Shown piece by piece: positions 55,966-64,000 of a stretch of DNA of 64,000 nucleotides. How positions within the stretch are numbered: position 1 is the first letter of the stretch; every line of letters starts with the position of its first letter. Location of the stretch: positions 2,781,001-2,845,000 of the forward strand of contig JAUPFP010000003.1 in assembly GCA_036925085.1 (NCBI GenBank). The letters run 5' to 3'. This stretch comes from Brachycybe producta (taxonomy: Eukaryota; Arthropoda; Diplopoda; Playtdesmida; Andrognathidae). Both the position numbers and the translations under genes were made by a program. The notes under the pieces are model-generated. The model was not told the origin of the DNA and made no database searches. It saw only the letters and a program-made list of their open reading frames with translations.

Positions 55966-58112
55966 AAATTTAAATTTAAAATTTCTTAAAAATTAATTAT
56001 TTAAATTTAAAATTGCTTAAAAAATTATTTAAATTTAAAATTGAATAAAAATTAATTATTTAAATTTAAAATTGCTTAAAAATTAATTATTTAAATTTAA
56101 AATTGCTTAAAAAATTATTTAAATTTAAAATTGCTTAAAAATTAATTATTTAAATTGAAAATTGCTTAAAAGTTAATTATTTAAATTTAAAATTGCTTAA
56201 AAAATTATTTAAATTTAAAATTGCATAAAAATTAATTATTTAAATTTAAAATTGCTTAAAAAATTAATTATTTAAATTTAAAATTGCTAAAAAAAATTAT
56301 TTAAATTTAAAATTGCTTAAAAAATTAATTATTTAAATTTAAAATTGCTAAAAAAATTATTTAAATTTAAAATTGCTTAAAAAATTATTTAAATTTAAAA
56401 TTGCTTAAAAAATTATTTAAATTTAAAATTGCTTAAAAAATTAATTATTTAAATTTAAAATTGCTAAAAAAATTATTTAAATTTAAAATTGCTTAAAAAA
56501 TTATTTAAATTTAAAATTGAATAAAAATTAATTATTTAAATTTAAAATTGCTTAAAAATTAATTATTTAAATTTAAAATTGCTTAAAAAATTATTTAAAT
56601 TTAAAATTGCTTAAAAAATTATTTAAATTTAAAATTGCTTAAAAATTAATTATTTAAATTTAAAATTGAATAAAAATTAATTATTTAAATTGAAAATTGC
56701 TTAAAAGTTAATTATTTAAATTTAAAATTGCTTAAAAAATTATTTAAATTTAAAATTGCATAAAAATTAATTATTTAAATTTAAAATTGCTTAAAAAATT
56801 AATTATTTAAATTTAAAATTGCTAAAAAAAATTATTTAAATTTAAAATTGCTTAAAAAATTAATTATTTAAATTTAAAATTGCTAAAAAAATTATTTAAA
56901 TTTAAAATTGCTTAAAAAATTATTTAAATTTAAAATTGCTTAAAAAATTATTTAAATTTAAAATTGCTTAAAAAATTAATTATTTAAATTTAAAATTGCT
57001 TAAAAAATTATTTAAATTTAAAATTGAATAAAAATTAATTATTTAAATTTAAAATTGCTTAAAAATTAATTATTTAAATTTAAAATTGCTTAAAAAATTA
57101 TTTAAATTTAAAATTGCTTAAAAAATTATTTAAATTTAAAATTGCTTAAAAATTAATTATTTAAATTTAAAATTGAATAAAAATTAATTATTTAAATTGA
57201 AAATTGCTTAAAAGTTAATTATTTAAATTTAAAATTGCTTAAAAAATTATTTAAATTTAAAATTGCATAAAAATTAATTATTTAAATTTAAAATTGCTTA
57301 AAAAATTAATTATTTAAATTTAAAATTGCTAAAAAAAATTATTTAAATTTAAAATTGCTTAAAAAATTAATTATTTAAATTTAAAATTGCTAAAAAAAAT
57401 TATTTAAATTTAAAATTGCTTAAAAAATTAATTATTTAAATTTAAAATTGCTTAAAAAATTATTTAAATTTAAAATTGCTAAAAAAATTATTTAAATTTA
57501 AAATTGCTTAAAAAATTAATTATTTAAATTTAAAATTGCTTAAAAAATTATTTAAATTTAAAATTGCTTAAAAAATTATTTAAATTTAAAATTGCTTAAA
57601 AAATTAATTATTTAAATTTAAAATTGCTAAAAAAATTATTTAAATTTAAAATTGCTTAAAAAATTATTTAAATTTAAAATTGCTTAAAAAATTATTTAAA
57701 TTTAAAATTGCTTAAAAAATTAATTATTTAAATTTAAAATTGCTTAAAAAATTATTTAAATTTAAAATTGCTTAAAAAATTAATTATTTAAATTTAAAAT
57801 TGCTTAAAAAATTATTTAAATTTAAAATTGCTTAAAAAATTATTTAAATTTAAAATTGCTTAAAAAATTAATTATTTAAATTTAAAATTGCTAAAAAAAT
57901 TATTTAAATTTAAAATTGCTTAAAAAATTATTTAAATTTAAAATTGCTTAAAAAATTATTTAAATTTAAAATTGCTTAAAAAATTAATTATTTAAATTTA
58001 AAATTGCTTAAAAAATTATTTAAATTTAAAATTGCTTAAAAAATTAATTATTTAAATTTAAAATTGCTTAAAAAATTAATTATTTAAATTTAAAATTGCT
58101 TAAAAATTATTT
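55966..58112. repeat. AT satellite of 29-33-bp units with higher-order structure
   Basis: About 2.1 kb built from ATTTAAATTTAAAATTGCTT plus AAAAATT or AAAAATTAATT. Variants recur at long range: the marker AAATTGAAAATTGCTTAAAA occurs near 56150, 56690 and 57195, i.e. every 505-540 bp, so blocks of about 17 units were duplicated. It lies upstream of the most 5' phosphatase exon found. Confidence 0.93.
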
Positions 58113-58194
58113 AGAAAAATCATGAAAAAATTATTAAATAAAATTTTATTTTCAAAAATACGAAAAAATAAAAAAAAATATAGCTTTAAAGGGA

Positions 58195-58395
58195 ATATAC
58201 TAACCGTAGGTCACTAAATGACCTACATTTTAGAACTATAGGTCACTGAGTGACCTACAGTTCTAGTTTATATCGGTGATTAGGTGGGGTTACGTTAAAT
58301 TAAGCTTGTTGCAGGGGGGTCTCAGGTGGTCGCAGTCCCCCCCAGAATGTAAAAAAAGTGTAGGTCACCGAATGACCTACAGTTCTGAAATGTAG
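58195..58395. repeat. 'TAGGTCACTGAGTGACCTAC' inverted repeats
   Basis: GTAGGTCACTAAATGACCTAC, TAGGTCACTGAGTGACCTAC and TAGGTCACCGAATGACCTAC are three short palindromes within 200 bp, the first two only 34 bp apart. Confidence 0.8.
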
Positions 58396-58530
58396 GTCAA
58401 GTGGTTTTAAAAGTGTAAATGACCCCTCAAACTTTTCATTATTGTCTTTCAGAAAAGCAAAATTAAGAGAAACTAGAAAGTGTTTTAGAAACTAGAAGGG
58501 TAGCTCACAATCACTTTAAGTGTATTTTCT

Positions 58531-58966
58531 TGGGATGAAACATTCGAATCCTCGAATCCCGCGAATCTTAAAAAATATTCGAGATTCGAAAACTCGAATC
58601 TTCTCGCGCTTTTTTCGTCTTTTCGAATCTTTCGAATCCTAACCTTTAAAAAACTGTTAAAAACTTTGGTAAAATTAGATTTAACTCCAATTGACGTCCA
58701 ATAGAAGCGTTCACTAACAAGAAAAACCGGCGATTGTTGGCATTTTCGGTTGGTATCCGGATCACCAATGGATCACCGTGTGGCGACGACCCTGAGTGAA
58801 GCAACACTTGTTTTTTTATTATTAATAATTTAATATTTAATATTATTTCATTTATTTGTATCTTCTTAATGAATAATAGAGGATTCTTATATGAAGGATT
58901 CGAGAACCTTTTAGGATTCGGATTCGAGAAAATTTAGGATTCGTCCCACCTCTAATCAAAAACATC
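58531..58966. mobile_element. 'CATTCGAATCC' element (copy 2)
   Basis: Matches 23214-23577 throughout. The right end AGGATTCGTCCCACCTCTAA passes into the cruciform centred at 58967. Confidence 0.8.
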
Positions 58967-59006
58967 TAAGTTTTTGATTAGAGGTGGGACGAATCCTAAA
59001 TTTTCT
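58927..59006. repeat. Perfect inverted repeat, 37-bp arms with 6-bp loop
   Basis: Left arm 58927-58963 and right arm 58970-59006 are exact inverse complements around ATCTAA. The arms contain AGGATTCGTCCCACCTCTAA, the end of the CATTCGAATCC element, so two element ends meet head to head. Confidence 0.95.
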
Positions 59007-59405
59007 GGAATCGGAACCCTAAATTTTCTCGAATCCGAATCTTAAATCTTCTCGAATCCGAATCCTACATTTTCTCGAATCCGAATCCTAAATCTTCTCG
59101 AATCCGAATCCTAAATTTTCTGGAATCCGAATCCTAAATTTTCTCGAATCCGAATCTTAAATCTTCTCGAATCCGAATCCTACATTTTCTCGAATCCGAA
59201 TCCTAAATCTTCTCGAATCCGAATCTTAAATTTTCTGGAATCCGAATCCTAAATTTTCTCGAATCCGAATCTTAAATCTTCTCGAATCCGAATCCTACAT
59301 TTTCTCGAATCCGAATCCTAAATCTTCTCGAATCCGAATCCTAAATTTTCTCAAACCCGAATTCTAAATTTTCTCGAATCTGAATCCTAAAAGGTTCTCG
59401 AATCC
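58985..59405. repeat. 23-bp tandem array (CTAAATTTTCTCGAATCCGA)
   Basis: About 17 units of TCTCGAATCCGAATCCTAAA-type sequence, with variants CTTAAATC, CTACATTT and CTGGAATCC arranged in a longer pattern of about 115 bp (five units). The unit is the end sequence of the CATTCGAATCC element, so the array grew from the element terminus. Confidence 0.92.
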
Positions 59406-59409
59406 CTCG

Positions 59410-59840
59410 AAACTTTAAAAATTTATTTAGGAAAAAATTATAATAACATAATATATAAATCCAATGAAACAATGAGATCGATAAGAATAACCTATATTAC
59501 ACCTTTAATAGAATTATCGCTTAGTTTCTTCAGGTTTTTAATAGAAAAAAAGAAAAACCTGAATGAATGAATCCCTTGAATGAAATCCAAGTCTTTTATA
59601 TTAAAATAAAAGAACGGAGAGAGAACTTCATTCATTTCAGTTCAAAACTCAAAACACAATTTTTCTTTTATTGATTCTCTTTTTCTTCTTATCAAGAGAT
59701 GGCGGCTTTGTTCATCAAGACGGATGACACTGGAGGAGGCTAGAATGAGAGCTAAAGAGAGGGGGGGGGGGGGGTGAGATAAGCTCACACCAAGGTTCAA
59801 ATTAAGAAGAAACTTAGCCCTTGAGCATCAACTTGAACCT
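59410..59840. other. Intergenic DNA, no gene seen
   Basis: AGAGATGGCGGCTTTG at 59695-59710 resembles a YY1 site and starts a 14-codon ORF ending at TAG. A G14-16 run lies at about 59760-59774. No convincing exon. Confidence 0.5.
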
Positions 59841-59842
59841 TA

Positions 59843-60144
59843 TACCTAGTACACACACCTGATAATTTAAATGCATTTAAATGATAAACGTGTTCTACAG
59901 AGCCCCGTGAAGGACAAACAAACAAATATATCGAATTCAATTTATTCAGTTAATTAATCTGAAAATATTGAGTTAATACTTAAATATAATTCAATAAACT
60001 ATTGATTTAGTAATTTCAATTTAAAATATTAATAATAAAAGTCAATTTTTATTTGGTGTTCATGTCCTTAACTGGATTCCGTATAATTCACCTATAAACA
60101 CATTTAATTTGAATTCATTTAACTCATGACTGTGTACAACGGTA
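59843..60144 (+). mobile_element. Harbinger-like MITE with TTA target duplication
   Basis: About 302 bp, from TACCTAGTACACACACC to GTGTACAACGGTA, flanked by TTA on both sides (59840-59842, 60145-60147). Same family as 3757-4062. Confidence 0.8.
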
Positions 60145-60169
60145 TTAGGTTCTAAGCTTTGCTTAACAG

Positions 60170-60353
60170 ACAGGCAATTAGAAAACGGAATGAACAGAAG
60201 TTGGCTCCGCCCTTTTTATGACGACTGGCAACTTCTAATTGGTTTGTTGTGTGGTTCGATGACGTCAGACCACATAACCAACCAATTAGAAGTTGCGTTC
60301 CTCATAAAAAGGGCGGAGCCAACTTCTGGTCATCCCGTTTTCTAATTGCCTGT
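60170..60353. mobile_element. 9-bp-TSD-family foldback MITE (copy 6, shortened centre)
   Basis: Ends ACAGGCAATTAGAAAACGGA and TTTTCTAATTGCCTGT. Flanking nonamers GCTTAACAG and GGTTAAAAG agree at 7 of 9. The central spacer is shortened but keeps GATGACGTCAGACC. Confidence 0.85.
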
Positions 60354-60357
60354 GGTT

Positions 60358-60720
60358 AAAAGAGGGCTTCCATGGGAAAAATACTTGTGTAAATGCAAGG
60401 TAGATGGCGCTTGCAACCTTCATTGGTGGCAAACTCCACTCGTCGCCAATTAGTTGAAATCACAGACACTAAGATTTCGTTTGCCCCGCCTCTTTTAATG
60501 AGCGTCATCGATTTCTAATTGGTTTGTTATTTGGTCTGACGTCACATGCCCCGCCTCTTTTCAATTTTTAATTGGTTGATATTTGGTCTGACGCTCATAA
60601 AAGGAGCGGGGCAAACAAAATCTTAGAACTAGAGCAGAACTGCTTGTTGTTGAAGAGTGTCAATACATTTCTATCGGAGGGCTAGTGGCGCCATCTAACG
60701 CTACACGCATAAGATGAATG
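60358..60720 (-). mobile_element. 'TTAGATGGCGCCACTAGCCC' element (copy 3) with a nested foldback MITE
   Basis: Reverse-orientation copy of 22741-23108: GCAAGGTAGATGGCGCTTGC at the left and GGGCTAGTGGCGCCATCTAA at the right. Its middle is replaced by another inverted-repeat element (about 60458-60632) with arms CTAAGATTTCGTTTGCCCCG and CGGGGCAAACAAAATCTTAG and a central CTGACGTCACATGCCCCG. Confidence 0.75.
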
Positions 60721-60869
60721 ATCTACTTGCATTGTTAAACACAAAACAAAATCCGGCCAGGAATACTTAAATAAAGCAGGATTTTTCTATGCTGAAACCC
60801 TGTTTAGAGGGTTCAAGTGTTAAATTTCCTTCTAATCCTTTAACACTTGGTTAAAACTGGTTGTCGTCA

Positions 60870-61075
60870 AGGTGAAAAAAGCGCATAAAATGAACATCTT
60901 TAAACTTGATATTGGACCACATTTGAGGGGAGGAGGGGGGGGAGGATGTGGCCCAATTCCCTACTTTATTAACTGGCAGTATTCCATCTGAAACGAATCC
61001 ATTTTAAACGACGACGAGGGTTGGAGGTGGAGGCTAGAAATGCTTCTAGTTACAAGAAACGGAATTTAATGTGAT
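60870..61075. other. Intergenic DNA, no gene seen
   Basis: GGGGAGGAGGGGGGGGAGGA and GACGACGAGGGTTGGAGGTG words. The latter is mirrored by CCTCCACCTCCAAACCCTCG (61888), so 60990-61910 is bounded by inverted ends that enclose the tandem array. Confidence 0.55.
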
Positions 61076-61079
61076 TCTA

Positions 61080-61860
61080 AAACAAAAACAGGACCGAAAA
61101 TATATATTCTTAAATCCTATTCTTTCGTGTTAAAAGAATGAACTTCTATATTATTCTAGAAGACTTAACTATAAAATTATTTCGTGTTAAACGGGTTTTC
61201 ATTGTATTCTTTTTTTGTATTAAACGAATTTCGCGTTAAAAGAAAAATAATTTAATGTTATTCTACAAGAACAGACTGAAAATATATTTCGTGTTATCCA
61301 ATTTTTTTTGTGTTAAACGAATTTCGTGTTAAAAGAATGAACTTCTATGCTATTCTAGAAGACTGGATTATAAAATTATTTCGTGTTAAACAGTTTTCAT
61401 TCTATTTTTATACATTAAACGAATTTCGCGTTAAAAGAAAAGAAATTTAATGTTATAAAAACAGGACTAGACATAAAATATATTTCGTTAAATCCAATTT
61501 TTCGTGTTAAAAGAATGAACTTCCATGCTATTCTAGAAGACTTAACTAAAAATTATTTCGTGTTAAACGGTTTTCATTGTATTTTTTTGTATTAAACGAA
61601 TTTCGCGTTAAAAGAAAAATAATTTAATGTTATTCTAAAAGACCAGATTGAAAAAATATATTTCGTGTTATCCAATTTTTGTGTTAAACGAATTACGTGT
61701 TAAAAGAATGAACTTCAATGCAATTCTTGAAGAATGGACTATAAAATTATTTCGCGTTAAACGGTTTTCATTGTATTTTTTATATTAAACTAATTTCGCG
61801 TTAAAAGAAGAATCAGAATATATTTCGTGTTATCCGATTTTTCGTTTTAAACTGTGTTTA
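61080..61860. repeat. Tandem repeat of about 180-200 bp (TTCGTGTTAAAAGAATGAAC)
   Basis: About four units, marked by GTTAAAAGAATGAACTTC near 61129, 61328, 61506 and 61699, each with TTAAACGGTTTTCATTGTAT, AACGAATTTCGCGTTAAAAG and TATATTTCGTGTTATCC. It is flanked by inverted CCTCCACCTCC/GGAGGTGGAGG words, so the array sits inside a larger inverted-repeat element (about 60990-61920). Confidence 0.85.
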
Positions 61861-61964
61861 CTGTGAGTGTAATCGCTTAATAAAGTAGCCTCCACCTCCA
61901 AACCCTCGTCATCTTTCAAAATGAATTCGTTTAAGATGGATCTAGCCTTTAATCAACCCCTCCC

Positions 61965-62297
61965 TCCCTCCCCCTCTCTCTCTCTCTATCTCTCTCTCTC
62001 TTTCACTCTCTCTCTCTTTCACTCTATCTCTCTCTCTCTGTCTTTCGCTCTATCTTTCACTCTCTCTGTCTTTCACTCTATCTCTCTCTCTCTCTTTCAC
62101 TCTATCTCTCTCTCTCTCTTTCACTCTATCTCTCTCTCTCTCTTTCACTCTCTCTCTCTCTCTCTCTCTCTTTCACTCTATCTCTCTCTCTCTGTCTTTC
62201 GCTCTATCTTTCACTCTCTCTGTCTTTCACTCTATCCCTCTCTCTCTTACACTCTATCTCTCTCTCTCTCTCTCTTTCACTCTCTCTCTCTCTTTCA

Positions 62298-62347
<50 letters not shown>
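61965..62347. repeat. Polypyrimidine CT / CTTTCACTCTATCT array
   Basis: About 380 bp of CT dinucleotides interrupted by TTTCACTCTATCTCT units. A block with GTCTTTCGCTCTATCTTTCA recurs about 150 bp apart (about 62040 and 62195). A 180-aa ORF through it encodes only Ser/Leu repeats. Confidence 0.93.
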
Positions 62348-62349
<2 letters not shown>

Positions 62350-62351
<2 letters not shown>

Positions 62352-62670
62352 TTATTACACGAAATTACCCTCTAAATGGGTTCATTGTTTCATTGGTTTC
62401 GAGATTATAAAAGGAGGTTTTTTTTGGATCAAAGCCAAAAAAAAGAGATCTTTTTCAAAGTAATTTCATCTTCAATAGAGAAATCCAATAAGAAGAAAAT
62501 CAAATGAGCCATTTTGAAAAAAAAAAATGTGAATCTTATTTGAAAAAATGTGAATCTTATTTAAAATAATGAAACGCCATTAAATCCAAATCTGATTTAA
62601 AATTTAACCCTGAACACCATTCAAAACTAATCTAAATTAAGACAAATAAACAATAATAACAATGATGATG
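62350..62670. other. Intergenic DNA, no gene seen
   Basis: A/T-rich with the direct repeat AAAATGTGAATCTTATTT at 62526 and 62545. Confidence 0.5.
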
Positions 62671-62675
62671 ATGAG

Positions 62676-62975
62676 TAAGGCACGGATTTATATGCAAATA
62701 TCCAAAGCAAATGTTTCTCAATTTGTGGCCCAAGAGCCAATTTTGAAGTAATAATCCCAGTTTAGAGTCAACAAACTACAACGGTTTGTTTTTTCAATCA
62801 AAAACACTAGTTAGAGGCTAGATCGATAGTTGACAACTGATAGTAACCAGACATCTAGCCTCTAACCAGCCTTTTTGATTAGAAAAAGCAAAATTGCAGT
62901 TGCTCTAATTATTACTTCACAATTGGCACTCGGGCCACAAATTGAGAAACATTTGCATAAAAATCCGAGCTTTAA
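62676..62975. mobile_element. 'GGTTAGAGGCTAG' hairpin MITE
   Basis: A complete copy with GGCACGGATTTATATGCAAA, ACTAGTTAGAGGCTAGATCG, ATCTAGCCTCTAACCAGCCT and GCATAAAAATCCGAGCTTTA. Confidence 0.8.
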
Positions 62976-63004
62976 GTTTCATTTTTTTTTTACAAGTTTA
63001 AATC

Positions 63005-63032
63005 TAAATTCAATTGGAGAAACTTTGCACTT

Positions 63033-63071
<39 letters not shown>

Positions 63072-63250
63072 AGGGTTCCAACTCTGTTTCAGGCTAGAAC
63101 CCTGTAGAGGCTGTTTGAGGCTACTCAATAAAACAGCGGGTTTTTCTATACACTGGAACCCTTGCTCAGAGAGTTCAAGTTCAATTACTAAGGCCAAAAT
63201 TCAAGAATAAACTTGGGAATTGAACTTGAACTCTCTATACAGGGTTCAAA
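63005..63250. repeat. 'GGTTCAAACATAGAAAAAC' family with CT microsatellite
   Basis: Two units with ACTTGAACTCTCT and AACCCTTGCTCAGAGAGTTC words. A CT run (63038-63070) sits inside the first. Confidence 0.7.
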
Positions 63251-63269
63251 CATAAAAAAAAACCATTGG

Positions 63270-63780
63270 CGACACTGCAGTGGCTTATTTTAAGCTCCAT
63301 AGACGTTTTTTCTGTAAAATTTGGACGCAAAAACGTCAAGCGAACGTTTTTTTTTTTAAAAACAATTCAGCTTGTTTTCAAAACTAGAATGGTAAAAAAT
63401 TATGCTAAGTTTTTGCCATGGTAATATCTTAAAAAATAAACAATTTTATAGTTCAGTTTGAAAAAATGACCCGTTTTTTGGTTTTTCCATTGAAATTTCA
63501 TTGAAAAACTATTTTCGGCCTTTTTTTTTTCAAAACTATTATAAAAAGTTTATTTTGAACGATATCATCGTAAAAAAACCTTTTAGCATTATCACCAACT
63601 ATTCTAGTTTCTAAAACAGTTTGAATTTTTTCGTAATGTTTCTTCTAAAAAACGTTCGCTTGAAAAATAGAAATTTTTTTTCAAAACCGCAGGTTGGAGG
63701 AAGAAGAAACCTTCTAGATAGAACATAATAGCAACTTCAGTGGCGCCATCTGGTGGGAACAAAAAACTAAATATTTATAG
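63270..63780. mobile_element. Foldback element, 'AGGTGGCTGAATAGATATTT' family (left end altered)
   Basis: CACTGCAGTGGCTTATTTTA, CAAAACTAGAATGGTAAAAA, CACCAACTATTCTAGTTTC and CAGTGGCGCCATCTGGTGGG match 8433-8980 and 55008-55587. The terminal GTGGCTGAATAG is not at the left. Confidence 0.75.
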
Positions 63781-64000
63781 AGTTCCCCACCACCTTTAGG
63801 GAAGGAATGAGAAACAACAAACCTTTTTTATTGGTTGTTATTTTATGATCAAGTAAGTGTATTTCATGAATAAATCAAATCTAAATTAAGGTTCAGGTGA
63901 CTAAAACACCTGTTTCTATCTCTCTTACTGATTGATAGGCCTATCTATCTCTATCTATTCAGCCACCTATTCCTCTTTATTTATGAATTTCTTCCTATGT
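63781..64000. other. Intergenic DNA, no gene seen
   Basis: CTATCTATTCAGCCACCTAT at about 63948-63967 may be the right end of another foldback element cut by the window edge. Confidence 0.45.

Noticed and set aside
59700-59745. ATGGCGGCTTTG start as a first coding exon
   Set aside because: The frame stops after 14 codons with no good donor before the stop; kept only as a YY1-like word.
61921-62463. 180-codon ORF rich in Ser and Leu
   Set aside because: Translation of a CT/CTTTCACTCTAT polypyrimidine array.

Overview
This is A+T-rich (by eye about two thirds or more) nuclear DNA from an animal. The evidence is spliced metazoan genes with GT-AG introns, including short ones of 57-90 bp: RPS10, EDEM2, a mitochondrial SIRT3-type sirtuin and a receptor-type KIM tyrosine phosphatase. 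There is also a Pol III tRNA-Lys gene and a very large load of short non-autonomous inverted-repeat elements. I cannot fix the phylum. The RPS10 sequence and a neuropeptide-like precursor fit an invertebrate bilaterian, perhaps an arthropod, but this is weak.

Layout: 1-9.4 kb is gene-free, with a tRNA-Lys-half satellite fragment, a degenerate 'CAGTTTAGCTCTTGTC' repeat and several MITE families. From 9.4 to 24.0 kb is the gene cluster: EDEM2 (minus, 10 exons, 767 aa) and RPS10 (plus, 5 exons, 158 aa) diverge from a shared interval of about 380 bp, and RPS10 is followed by SIRT3 (plus, 7 exons, 303 aa). From 24 to 38 kb is a field of foldback and hairpin elements and minisatellites. A complete tRNA-Lys(TTT) gene lies at 38.4 kb beside truncated half-copies. 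At 40.8-41.4 kb is a one-exon secreted-precursor gene with dibasic sites, preceded by a 21-bp satellite. From 41.4 to 49 kb are further elements, a diverged tandem duplication, an isolated promoter-like block and a hairpin array. From 49.2 to 55.8 kb is the 3' part (11 exons, 585 aa) of a receptor phosphatase on the minus strand; its first exon(s) lie beyond a 2.1-kb AT satellite. From 58 to 64 kb are more repeats, including an 80-bp perfect cruciform and a 380-bp polypyrimidine tract.

Functional picture: EDEM2 acts in ER-associated degradation, RPS10 in the ribosome, SIRT3 in mitochondrial protein deacylation, and the phosphatase in restraining ERK/p38 MAP kinases. They do not form one pathway. 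The most distinctive content is (i) the unrecognised peptide precursor, (ii) lineage-specific changes in EDEM2 and SIRT3, and (iii) families of inverted-repeat elements, one with exact 9-bp target duplications, that spread CRE-like, CTCF-like or E2F-like motifs. All exon boundaries were derived by hand from splice sites and family similarity. The three complete multi-exon models stay in frame end to end.
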